A stretch of 27,318 nucleotides of DNA, taken from IMG/VR virus record IMGVR_UViG_3300021963_000538, positions 1 to 27,318 of that record. One strand, 5' to 3'. Positions 1 through 6,008 of this stretch are shown piece after piece. The position numbers and the translations under genes were made by a program. The notes below the pieces were generated by a model, which was not told the origin of the DNA, searched no databases, and saw only the letters and a list, made by a program, of their open reading frames with translations. The DNA comes from a virus. The stretch's first letter is position 1. Each line of letters starts with the position of its first letter.

Positions 1-1
1 C

Positions 2-82
2 TTGATTAAAAATCTAGGTGGCTGGCGACCATACTACGAAGATGATAATGTAACTACAGTTACAGAAGATAAAGATGAATGA
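2..82 (+). CDS. C-terminal end of a rightward gene (truncated at window edge)
   Basis: An open frame runs from the left edge of the window to a TGA at 80-82 and gives 26 residues ending in the acidic tail VTEDKDE. The true start lies outside the window. The downstream zinc-ribbon gene begins inside it at 75, so the two frames overlap by 8 bases, as is usual for this tightly packed cluster. The visible part (GGWRPYYEDD and an acidic end) is too short to assign a family. That it is a real gene end is an inference from the packing. Confidence 0.45.
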   Translation: MIKNLGGWRPYYEDDNVTTVTEDKDE

Positions 83-251
83 CCTTAGAGGTATACCTAC
101 ATTTGCCTGTATATGTGGTTGTGCCATGTTTAAGATTACAGTAATGTGGGACGAGGATACCAGAGCAGTTGGCTGGTATGACCTTGCTCAAGAATGTATT
201 GAGTGCGGAACTATCAGCACCGCACCAACAGAAATAGATGGGTGTGAGTAA
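75..251 (+). CDS. Small zinc-ribbon-like protein (58 aa)
   Basis: The protein has 58 residues. Cysteines lie at 12, 14 and 16 (sequence CICGC) and at 41 and 44 (CIECG), with one more near the end at 57. Two cysteine clusters about 25 residues apart suggest a small zinc-binding knuckle or ribbon fold. I do not recognise the exact family. Its TAA shares one base with the ATG of the next zinc-ribbon gene at 251, so they are probably translated together. The start at 75 was chosen because it gives the cysteine-paired product. A competing ATG at 79 in another frame, with an ATGA overlap, would give only a 21-residue peptide. Function unknown; a small nucleic-acid-binding or protein-binding role is plausible. 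Confidence 0.6.
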   Translation: MNDLRGIPTFACICGCAMFKITVMWDEDTRAVGWYDLAQECIECGTISTAPTEIDGCE

Positions 252-418
252 TGCCGTTATTTGATTTCAAATGTAATACTTGTAGCGAAGTGATAGAGGT
301 AAGAGAAAATGTCCCACCTCCTTGTGGTACTTGTGGAACGACTATGCAACGTGTATGGTCTCCAGTCGGTGTTAAGTTTAATGCATCGGGATTCTACAGC
401 ACGGACAACCCACGATGA
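251..418 (+). CDS. FmdB-like zinc-ribbon protein (55 aa)
   Basis: The 55-residue product begins MPLFDFKCNTCSE and carries a second cysteine pair in PPCGTCGT. Cys8, Cys11, Cys25 and Cys28 form a classic four-cysteine zinc ribbon. After them comes a V-KF-ASGFYSTD segment. This layout (MPL/Y-[DE]F-C-x2-C, then C-x2-C, then a KF..SGFYxTD end) is that of the FmdB-type regulatory zinc-ribbon family, found in many bacteria and in actinophages. Biochemical function is not established for the family; regulation of transcription has been proposed. The ATG overlaps the preceding stop by one base, and its own stop overlaps the next ATG by four (ATGA). Family assignment is fairly sure, function is not. 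Confidence 0.75.
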   Translation: MPLFDFKCNTCSEVIEVRENVPPPCGTCGTTMQRVWSPVGVKFNASGFYSTDNPR

Positions 419-507
419 GTGGGCAGGAGAGCGACCTCCAGGAGAGGAATGATATTGACTACTGGATTGACTACTGGAATGATTGGGCTGACAACTTCAT
501 TGGATAG
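415..507 (+). CDS. Acidic aromatic mini-protein (30 aa)
   Basis: This is a 30-residue frame starting at the ATGA overlap with the FmdB-like gene and ending with TAG six bases before the WhiB-like gene. The C-terminal half is rich in Asp, Trp and Tyr (IDYWIDYWNDWADNF), built partly on a perfect 12-base tandem duplication at 454-477. No family is recognised. Support for a real gene is positional: the overlap start, and the exact fill of the space between two convincing genes. It could be a leader or small regulatory peptide, or merely a chance frame. Confidence 0.4.
   Translation: MSGQESDLQERNDIDYWIDYWNDWADNFIG
454..477 (+). repeat. Perfect 12-base tandem duplication (ATTGACTACTGG x2)
   Basis: The unit attgactactgg occurs at 454-465 and again immediately at 466-477 with no mismatch. 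It encodes the repeated tetrapeptide IDYW in the 30-residue mini-protein. A looser third copy (aatgattgggct) follows. It looks like a recent slippage duplication that kept the reading frame. Confidence 0.85.
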
Positions 508-513
508 GAAATC

Positions 514-786
514 ATGGAAGAACTAAAGTGGATGGAACAAGCCAATTGCAGTGGGCTTGATACAGAAGATTTTTTTGCTGGAGATGATACAAAGGTATAT
601 GAAAACAAACCTTTGCTTACTAGAATCTGCAGTAACTGTGATGTACTAAAGCAATGCCAAGACTATTCTCTGCGCTATAATGTGCAGGGTTGGTGGGGTA
701 ATACCTCAGAGAAACAACGTCGCACCAAGCGACAACAACTTAATATAACTCCAATTCAAATCGTCTCAGATAAGGTGTATAAATAA
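514..786 (+). CDS. whiB: WhiB-family iron-sulfur transcription regulator
   Basis: The 90-residue protein has the four cysteines that ligate the [4Fe-4S] cluster in WhiB-like proteins: Cys12, Cys39, Cys42 and Cys48, spaced C-x26-C-x2-C-x5-C. They are followed by the turn GWWGN at 59-63 (GVWGG in typical members) and a basic DNA-binding segment, TSEKQRRTKR, at 64-73. WhiB proteins bind the main sigma factor and tune promoter choice. Phage copies are known; the mycobacteriophage TM4 version interferes with host WhiB2. Here the gene sits in a rightward cluster of small regulators, away from the virion genes, which suits an early host-takeover role. The start at 514 has a weak AGGA-type site in front. 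Its stop overlaps the next ATG by one base (TAATG). Family call is strong; the target promoters are unknown. Confidence 0.93.
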   Translation: MEELKWMEQANCSGLDTEDFFAGDDTKVYENKPLLTRICSNCDVLKQCQDYSLRYNVQGWWGNTSEKQRRTKRQQLNITPIQIVSDKVYK

Positions 787-1115
787 TGAATTATGAAATC
801 GTATGGAGCATTGTATTTGCTCTCATTCTTTTCCGTATTGTCGAAGATGGCATTGACCATGTAGTAGAAATAATTCTCAAGCGTAAGCGCAACAAAGATT
901 TCAAGAAGTTGGTTGGTCGTATAGAGAATATCCGCCAAGAAGATAAGCCATCATTTACCCTAGACATTGGTTGCAATGATGAAGACTGTGACATCTGTGG
1001 AGATGACGAGGGTACTATTGCACCCGCAAGACGCAAGCCAGTCAAGCGTGCAGCCACAAAGACAAAGGCGGTACGCCGTCCAGTCAAGAAGACAGTAGCC
1101 AAAAAGCGTAAGTAA
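786..1115 (+). CDS. Membrane protein with Cys cluster and Lys/Arg-rich tail
   Basis: The 109-residue product has a single N-terminal hydrophobic segment at about residues 5-17 (IVWSIVFALILF). A charged segment with KRKR near 32-35 follows, then an acidic cysteine-bearing stretch, CNDEDCDIC, around 63-71, and last a 30-residue tail dominated by Lys, Arg, Ala and Pro. The tail resembles histone-like or nucleic-acid-binding tails. It is the last gene of the rightward cluster, overlaps the WhiB-like stop by one base, and is followed within 10 bases by a strong terminator. An AAGGTG site lies just upstream inside the WhiB-like gene. No family recognised. A membrane-tethered protein whose basic cytoplasmic tail contacts DNA or the envelope is one reading. 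Confidence 0.7.
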   Translation: MNYEIVWSIVFALILFRIVEDGIDHVVEIILKRKRNKDFKKLVGRIENIRQEDKPSFTLDIGCNDEDCDICGDDEGTIAPARRKPVKRAATKTKAVRRPVKKTVAKKRK

Positions 1116-1120
1116 ACGAC

Positions 1121-1168
1121 AAAAAGACCCCCGCCTGGTAGGTTAAAGTACCAGAGCGGGGGCTTTCG
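1121..1168. terminator. Bidirectional intrinsic terminator between convergent gene clusters
   Basis: A strong hairpin has arms CCCCCGC+CTGGTA (1128-1140) and TACCAG+A+GCGGGGG (1149-1162), a single bulged A at 1155 and the eight-base loop GGTTAAAG. On the + strand it is followed by CTTTCGTGT and on the - strand by TCTTTTTGTC. A run of A at 1121-1125 can also pair with TTT at 1164-1166. It lies 12 bases after the last rightward gene and about 40 bases beyond the last leftward gene, so it can stop transcription from both sides. Confidence 0.9.
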
Positions 1169-1177
1169 TGTCTCTAC

Positions 1178-1193
1178 GGGGCTGCTATGCCCC
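1178..1193. other. Small GC hairpin next to the terminator
   Basis: Arms GGGGC (1178-1182) and GCCCC (1189-1193) enclose the six-base loop TGCTAT. It lies between the stop of the last leftward gene (1205) and the main terminator. There is no U-tract directly after it on the - strand. It may protect the 3' end of the leftward transcript or assist termination. The rest of 1116-1204 holds nothing else I can identify. Confidence 0.5.
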
Positions 1194-1204
1194 TAAAATG
1201 GGTA

Positions 1205-1393
1205 TTACTTGCGTCCGAACTCAGGCGCTGACTTGTCAAGTGCCTTCATAATTGGACCAACTAGACCTGCAAGGAAGGCAGTAGCCAATACCTTAGGGTC
1301 ATGCTGACCTGCTGTGTAGAGAGCAACGACTGACGCTGCTGCTGCACGTAGGTATGATAAACCAATCTGCTTTGCTTTATTCTTGTCGAACAT
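1205..1393 (-). CDS. Small membrane protein, holin candidate (62 aa)
   Basis: The 62-residue product has a charged start (MFDKNKAKQIG), a small-residue-rich hydrophobic stretch at about 15-29 (YLRAAAASVVALYTAG), a polar break with HDPK, a second hydrophobic segment at about 36-50 (ATAFLAGLVGPIMKAL) and a charged end, DKSAPEFGRK. The LAGL-GP-(L/M)-KALD pattern and small size are like putative holins and lysis-cassette membrane proteins of actinophages. It is the last leftward gene, just after the CHAP endolysin, which supports a lysis role. A strong ribosome site (AAGGAGGA) sits seven bases before the ATG and overlaps the endolysin stop. Could equally be an antiholin or a virion membrane protein. 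Confidence 0.65.
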   Translation of the reverse strand: MFDKNKAKQIGLSYLRAAAASVVALYTAGQHDPKVLATAFLAGLVGPIMKALDKSAPEFGRK

Positions 1394-1394
1394 G

Positions 1395-1408
1395 TGTCCT
1401 CCTTAGGA
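1395..1408 (-). promoter_or_regulatory. Ribosome-binding site in a small GTCC/GGAC hairpin
   Basis: On the - strand GTCC and GGAC flank TAAGGA, so the Shine-Dalgarno core AAGGAGG spans the loop and 3' arm of a possible four-base-pair stem. The TAA inside the loop is the stop codon of the endolysin. A near-identical arrangement precedes the 85-residue gene at 13883-13898. Pairing is visible; a regulatory effect is inference. Confidence 0.4.
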
Positions 1409-1912
1409 CTTAAATACTGGCTTGCCAAAGCCAACGATGTATACAGGCAGGGACTTCTTAATCTTTGAACTGTTCTTAGGCTTGTATGCACGTATCTTCT
1501 GGCATACCTGACCACCATTACGCTGGTCGCCCTTCTTATCAGGGCTAGTATTGCCCTCAATACAGGTTACAGTTCCGTCTCCGTTGTCTTTAACCACGAT
1601 TCCAACGTGACTAATACGGTCAACGCCATCATTGGGAAAATCAAAGAACACAATATCCCCAGGTAGTGGAGTCGCTTCATCTACTTTCTCCCACTGTTCT
1701 TTCTTAATGAACGCCTGAGCGCCCGCCACCGTGCTGACCACATTAGGAATCTTAAGTCCCACTTCATTTGCACACCAATTCACGAATGAGCCACACCAAG
1801 GCAGGAAATTAGCCTTGGTAAAGGCTCCATACTTTGTCTCATTATCTTTTGGTCCCTCGATGACACCTAGTTCACCACGGGCTGTCATTATAAACTGATT
1901 ACGCTGACCCAT
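1403..1912 (-). CDS. CHAP-domain peptidoglycan hydrolase (endolysin)
   Basis: This 169-residue protein carries a CHAP cysteine amidase/endopeptidase fold over most of its length. Cys40 in PWCGSFVNWC is the nucleophile and His102 in ISHVGIVV the base. Glu119 and Asn121 in CIEGNT complete the usual site. The segment PLPGDIVFFDF (about 82-92) is the typical strand before the His motif. CHAP enzymes cut peptide crosslinks or the amide bond of peptidoglycan. No signal peptide or separate cell-wall-binding domain is seen; residues 143-169 form only a short basic and hydrophobic tail. It therefore needs a holin to reach the wall. It overlaps the upstream holin candidate by one base (TAATG) and sits inside a cluster of membrane proteins. 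A tail-associated hydrolase is less likely, given its small size and position. Confidence 0.9.
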   Translation of the reverse strand: MGQRNQFIMTARGELGVIEGPKDNETKYGAFTKANFLPWCGSFVNWCANEVGLKIPNVVSTVAGAQAFIKKEQWEKVDEATPLPGDIVFFDFPNDGVDRISHVGIVVKDNGDGTVTCIEGNTSPDKKGDQRNGGQVCQKIRAYKPKNSSKIKKSLPVYIVGFGKPVFKS

Positions 1913-2154
1913 TATTCACTCGCCTTCTTATCTACCTTAGCAAAGGCAGCATTAATTTCATCTGAATCTAATTTGCCATCTGCTAGGAAGAATCTAGCAA
2001 GTGCTTCTAGCACACGGGCTGCACCAAGTGCGCCCGCTAGTACTGCAGCCTGCCATACTTCAATGCCTACCAAAGAGCCAGCACCGATTACTCCTAGTGC
2101 TTCGGCTGCAATGACTGCAAGGATTCGCATCATTACATTCTTAAATGTATCCAT
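1912..2154 (-). CDS. Holin-like protein with DG-x-L-x-x-[DE]-E-I-x-x-AF tail (80 aa)
   Basis: The 80-residue protein has two hydrophobic segments, about 8-30 (MMRILAVIAAEALGVIGAGSLVG) and 33-58 (EVWQAAVLAGALGAARVLEALARFFL). A polar end, ADGKLDSDEINAAFAKVDKK, follows. Two membrane helices followed by a short DGKL..DEI..AF tail is the pattern of r1t-like holins and related actinophage lysis proteins. It lies directly upstream of the CHAP endolysin with a one-base overlap, the position expected of a holin. Of the four small membrane proteins here it is the best holin candidate. Pore formation is inferred from family and context. Confidence 0.75.
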   Translation of the reverse strand: MDTFKNVMMRILAVIAAEALGVIGAGSLVGIEVWQAAVLAGALGAARVLEALARFFLADGKLDSDEINAAFAKVDKKASE

Positions 2155-2156
2155 AG

Positions 2157-2324
2157 TTATTCCTTCGGGTTACGTAGTCTGAAAGTTGCAACATGTGCAA
2201 CAAAGGTAATCACAATGAAGTAACCAACAACTGCTTTGGCTGAGCCTTCAAGTACTACCCATGCAATGAACATTCCAAGGAATGTCCACAACTGGCTTGC
2301 TAAATCTGAAAGGAATTGCTTCAT
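2157..2324 (-). CDS. Two-helix membrane protein (55 aa)
   Basis: A 55-residue frame starts ATG at 2324, with AGGAG ten bases upstream, and ends TAA at 2157-2159. It is MKQFLSDLASQ followed by a hydrophobic segment at about 12-27 (LWTFLGMFIAWVVLEG), a short polar link and a second segment at about 30-48 (AVVGYFIVITFVAHVATF). It ends in the basic RLRNPKE. Its ATG overlaps the stop of the PA14 gene in an ATGA, and it is followed after two bases by the next holin-like gene. Size, topology and place in the lysis cluster make it a holin, antiholin or accessory lysis protein candidate. It is easily missed because it is under 60 codons. Confidence 0.75.
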   Translation of the reverse strand: MKQFLSDLASQLWTFLGMFIAWVVLEGSAKAVVGYFIVITFVAHVATFRLRNPKE

Positions 2325-3769
2325 TGTTTTCTCCTATAGGCGGCTGCTCCAGCGGCTGCTGCCGCTGATTGTGTTGCTATGCCCCCTGCGATAATGGCTG
2401 AGACCACTACCTTTTCAGACTTCTCTCTTACTTCTGGTGTCATATCAGCACCGACTGACCCTAGTGCAGTTAAGACTGCACCTGGGTCTGTAAATAATTC
2501 TGCTAGTAATTCTGTAGGATTTTGCAGCAACACGATTGCTACTGCTTCCTCTTCTGTTAACACAACTCCGTTATCTAGTGTTACCATTGGCTCACTAACG
2601 ATTGGAGTTACAGGTGCAATTTCAGGCACAAATGTTGGTTCAGGTTCTACAGATGGCTGAGGCAAAGGCTCTGGATTTAGTTCGGTCTGCTCCACAATCT
2701 CGTCCTCAATTAGAATCTCATTCGTATCTTCTTCTTCTAGATATTCAGAAGGTTCATCGACAGGCAATGGCTCTTCAACAACTGGCTCTTGTTCCGTCGG
2801 CTCCTCTAATGGAGCCTCCTCATCTATCTCCTCAGGCAAAGGCTCAGGCTCTACTTGAGGCTGAGACTCGGGCTGAGGTTCTAGAACCAGGATTGGTGTG
2901 GGACGCACTGGTTCAAGTTGAACTACCACAGGAGAAGGAGTAGGCAATGGAGTTTCTATTGGCGCTGTTGACGTTTCTGTTGGGATGGTTTGTGTGCTGG
3001 ATTCAGATGTCGAAGTCTGAGTCTCGCCAGATAGAACAGTTGAAGTCTCAGAGTCGTTCGTGGGAGTCTGAGTATCGACAGGCAAAGGCTCGACTACAGG
3101 CTGAGAAACTGTCGTTTCAGTTTCACTTGAAGAAGTGTAAGTCTCTACCACCTGCGGTGTTTGAGTCTCATTGGGACCATCGATAGTAGTAATCAACTTA
3201 GGCATAGTACTAAATACAGACTCAGGAACTACAGCCCAGTCTTGATTCTCTAGTTGCCAGCGCAGTTGAACAACTGCACCTCCACCATTTTCATAATACC
3301 AAACAGTAAATGGTAGTGACTGATTAGGAACTAGTGTGTATTGATATACATCACCGCTTGTACCCTTGTCCCACCATTCATTAATAATGGTAGAACCATC
3401 TATAATTACAATACAACCATCATCTGCTAGGCACTGCAAGTTAGCAGTACCAGATTCAGTTGCAGTTATATAGCCCTCATACTTAACAACAAAGTCTTCG
3501 GTAAGTCCAGCCATAGGATACAAGTCAAAGTCTTGGTCTACCGTTGCAACTGGGATACTAAACACCATAGGTGTATCAGGTGGGATAGGCGGAGAATCAT
3601 TGTATGTATTCTCTGCAGTTTGATTGTCATAGAAGTATGCTTGTAGCCCCATGTTTGCATGGGCTTGAGGAGCAAACAAGAATGACGTTCCAAAGACTAT
3701 AAGAAAGACTGCGTACTTATTTGCTCTTCTCGCATAGGAGGAGATAAATCTGGTCAACGCGTTGTTCAA
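2321..3769 (-). CDS. Secreted PA14-domain protein with Pro/Glu/Thr stalk and C-terminal anchor-like tail
   Basis: This 482-residue protein has an N-terminal signal peptide: basic residues 14-18, a hydrophobic core at about 20-32 and an AHA cleavage site at 36-38. A PA14-like beta-sandwich spans about 41-187, with the expected F-x-V-x-Y-x-G-Y strand, the DDG turn at 116-118, a later WYYE strand at 157-160, and a possible disulfide between Cys113 and Cys119. PA14 domains commonly bind carbohydrate. Residues about 190-410 form a low-complexity stalk rich in Thr, Ser, Pro, Glu and Gln. The end (about 452-482) is an Ala-rich hydrophobic helix closed by YRRKQ, resembling a membrane anchor with a positive stop. 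The start is TTG with a weak ribosome site and overlaps the upstream gene by 53 bases; a TTG at codon 5 is an alternative. Role unknown: a surface protein made late in infection, or a virion adhesin. Confidence 0.75.
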   Translation of the reverse strand: MNNALTRFISSYARRANKYAVFLIVFGTSFLFAPQAHANMGLQAYFYDNQTAENTYNDSPPIPPDTPMVFSIPVATVDQDFDLYPMAGLTEDFVVKYEGYITATESGTANLQCLADDGCIVIIDGSTIINEWWDKGTSGDVYQYTLVPNQSLPFTVWYYENGGGAVVQLRWQLENQDWAVVPESVFSTMPKLITTIDGPNETQTPQVVETYTSSSETETTVSQPVVEPLPVDTQTPTNDSETSTVLSGETQTSTSESSTQTIPTETSTAPIETPLPTPSPVVVQLEPVRPTPILVLEPQPESQPQVEPEPLPEEIDEEAPLEEPTEQEPVVEEPLPVDEPSEYLEEEDTNEILIEDEIVEQTELNPEPLPQPSVEPEPTFVPEIAPVTPIVSEPMVTLDNGVVLTEEEAVAIVLLQNPTELLAELFTDPGAVLTALGSVGADMTPEVREKSEKVVVSAIIAGGIATQSAAAAAGAAAYRRKQ

Positions 3770-3938
3770 CTCGGTCCAATCGTTCGGTGTTGATATTAAC
3801 TGCGTCCCTCATGCTGCTGCCTGAGTTTGGTTTTAACTCACTCAAGTAATGCTTAACTAACCAGCGAACTGCACTGGTAAATCCAGCAAGTAGTGTCATT
3901 ACGGCTACGGCAAAGCCAGCCCATTCTGCTGCTGACAT
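3717..3938 (-). CDS. Membrane protein with coiled-coil tail, holin-like (73 aa)
   Basis: The 73-residue product has a hydrophobic helix at about 4-28 (AEWAGFAVAVMTLLAGFTSAVRWLV). A polar linker follows, then a heptad-patterned helix at about 46-68 (INTERLDRVEQRVDQIYLLL). One membrane helix with a short coiled coil is common in small actinophage lysis proteins and in proteins next to minor tail genes. Its ATG overlaps the stop of the 680-residue minor tail gene by one base (TAATG). Its last 53 bases overlap the presumed start of the PA14 gene. Best read as a holin-like or accessory lysis membrane protein; a tail-associated membrane protein is possible. Confidence 0.65.
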   Translation of the reverse strand: MSAAEWAGFAVAVMTLLAGFTSAVRWLVKHYLSELKPNSGSSMRDAVNINTERLDRVEQRVDQIYLLLCEKSK

Positions 3939-5980
3939 TAAACCGTCCTCACCACAATCTCAATGATTCCACCATTACCAGTAAACTTACCTGATGGTGG
4001 TGTTGCTTTTGTAAATCGAACTCTTTCAATCTGCACTTGACGCAACTCTTTTGTATTCAAGTCCTGCCATAAAAGAATATCTCCTGGCTCTTCAAGTGAT
4101 TCTAACTGCAGGATTCTATCCTGTGCTCTATCTTCATAGCCTACCTGTACACCATTGCGGTCTGTCTCTACATCATAGCAATAAACAGGAAACTGAATAA
4201 GCCTCTGACGAGGCGTAGCAATAGTAGCCTTAGCCTGATAGCCCTTAAAGATTGGACCAGCAGAAGTAGTTGTAGCATCACGATTAAATAAAAACTTATA
4301 GGCTACATATTCGGCAGCAATAGTTGGCTGGTTAGTTGCAACCTCAACTGAATCTACAACTGAGTCATATGTAATATGGTCATAGACTGTACCATTTTTA
4401 TCGACAGTTGCAAGTGTAAGTGTTCCCTTGCTAAAGTCACCGCGTCCGACAAGACGCTTAAAGTTTTTAGGCTCTAGTGTTCCAAAGCGGATATTACCTG
4501 TAGTCAAATAGCCATCTGCACGAAGAGTAGATGCTGCCTCAACGTATACAGCACCATCGGTTGTGCCGTCATTTGCAGTTGCAAACATAAGTCTATCTCT
4601 AGTTGCTGGGTCTGTATTGCCATCAAAGCAAACAGCAGTAGTGACATGACCAGTCACTCCATCATAATAAACATCGTTTGCATATGCAAAGCGCAGTGTT
4701 TCAATCTCATTTGATAGGTCAATACGAATCAATCCTGGTTCACCAGCAACACCAGCAGCACACCAGACATAATGGTCACGTCCAGCAAAGTCATAGACTG
4801 GCTGAGAAGTCTCCACAATAAGTGGACCGTAATTAATAGAACCATCTTGGTCTGATACAAGTGCTACACGCACACCTTTATTTGTACCTATAATCATATA
4901 GCCAAGGTAATAATAAATCTTATGTACAATTTCACCAACTGGCAACTCGGCTGCAATAACAGCAGATGTGAGTGTCGGCATGGCTCCAGAAGAACTAAGA
5001 GTATACTTCTCAATTGTAGATTGAGCACCATTGTATCCTGAGATATAGATAGCAGGACCTGATGCGGTGATGCTAGTATAAACATGGCTAGTAGATGGAT
5101 TTGTATAAAGCAAGTTTGGCGTAGATGAAACTGCTGCTGCTACCTCATAGACTTTATTGTCCGCACAGATAACTAAACGATGTTTAACGTAGTCAATTAT
5201 TGCATTAGATACAATCTGGCTGTTATCAAAGATTTTAAACTCATCTGTTGTAACAGAAGATGAGCCAGTAAGTGGCTTACCATAGACAGTAAACTTTGTA
5301 GTACCACCTGATGTTACATTGGTAGTCCAGTATGCATTAGTTCCATCGTCACAAATTGAGTAGACTGGATAAACGCCAGCACCTGCATTGTAGTCAATAA
5401 AGTGAACAGGATTACTTGGGTCATCTACTTTAATCTTATCTACATCATAGCCATCATTTAGCAAAGCACCAGTAAAGGTGCTCCACTTAATAGAACGCAT
5501 GTGCTGACGTACTTTGCCATTTGTTGAAACAGCAGCAGTAGTTACATGTCCAGAAGTTACATCTTTAAGCATTGTAACTTGTCCCTTGGTCCAGACATCT
5601 ACGCCCTTGCTATCATAAAAACGATAGTGACCCGACTCATCATTAGTAATTGGGTCATAAAAGTTAATGCCTGCTCCACTATGAAATGACATTTGTGAAC
5701 GCAGCCACCAGCCAGTGAGCGACTGCTCACCAGGCTCTTGACCATTATCAAACTGGTCTTTCTTAAACGGTGCAGTCTCACGAACATATTCGTTCTTATC
5801 GGTAACTGCTGATATAAATGGCATACCACCAATTGCAAAGTCATATGAGATATTAGTATTCTGCCAAACAGAATCTGTTGATACAATACCAACATCTGCA
5901 ATACCACGTGCAATAGGTAGGCTGTCAGGGGCTAACGCCCACTCATTGCCATCACCTTCGGTTATGTCGCGACCAGCCAC
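3938..5980 (-). CDS. Large minor tail protein, beta-propeller-like middle
   Basis: The 680-residue protein has an N-terminal region with SLTGWWLRSQMSFHSGAGINFYD. Between about residues 150 and 480 there are repeated beta-strand blocks with small-residue turns (for example YSICDDGTNAYWTTN, YNGAQSTIEKYTLS, GRDHYVWCAAG), resembling propeller blades. The C-terminal part is beta-rich, with GDILLWQDLNTKEL and the ending GGIIEIVVRTV. This mix is typical of minor tail or tail-tip proteins of actinophages that contact the host surface. It starts at GTG with a good AAGGAGT site seven bases upstream. It follows fibre and adhesin genes and precedes the lysis module. Exact family not recognised; tail location is inferred from context and fold pattern. 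Confidence 0.7.
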   Translation of the reverse strand: MAGRDITEGDGNEWALAPDSLPIARGIADVGIVSTDSVWQNTNISYDFAIGGMPFISAVTDKNEYVRETAPFKKDQFDNGQEPGEQSLTGWWLRSQMSFHSGAGINFYDPITNDESGHYRFYDSKGVDVWTKGQVTMLKDVTSGHVTTAAVSTNGKVRQHMRSIKWSTFTGALLNDGYDVDKIKVDDPSNPVHFIDYNAGAGVYPVYSICDDGTNAYWTTNVTSGGTTKFTVYGKPLTGSSSVTTDEFKIFDNSQIVSNAIIDYVKHRLVICADNKVYEVAAAVSSTPNLLYTNPSTSHVYTSITASGPAIYISGYNGAQSTIEKYTLSSSGAMPTLTSAVIAAELPVGEIVHKIYYYLGYMIIGTNKGVRVALVSDQDGSINYGPLIVETSQPVYDFAGRDHYVWCAAGVAGEPGLIRIDLSNEIETLRFAYANDVYYDGVTGHVTTAVCFDGNTDPATRDRLMFATANDGTTDGAVYVEAASTLRADGYLTTGNIRFGTLEPKNFKRLVGRGDFSKGTLTLATVDKNGTVYDHITYDSVVDSVEVATNQPTIAAEYVAYKFLFNRDATTTSAGPIFKGYQAKATIATPRQRLIQFPVYCYDVETDRNGVQVGYEDRAQDRILQLESLEEPGDILLWQDLNTKELRQVQIERVRFTKATPPSGKFTGNGGIIEIVVRTV

Positions 5981-6008
5981 GTTACTCCTTAAGTAGAAAG
6001 TTAATTAA

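Noticed and set aside
791-1102. Leftward 103-codon open frame opposite the basic-tail membrane protein
   Set aside because: It is a shadow of a Lys/Arg-rich gene that has a clear TAATG coupling to whiB and a terminator just after it. The shadow has no ribosome site or recognisable protein pattern.
3717-3938. Programmed frameshift joining the 73-residue membrane protein to the PA14 protein
   Set aside because: The frames do overlap, but no slippery heptamer is apparent, and the downstream frame begins with its own convincing signal peptide.
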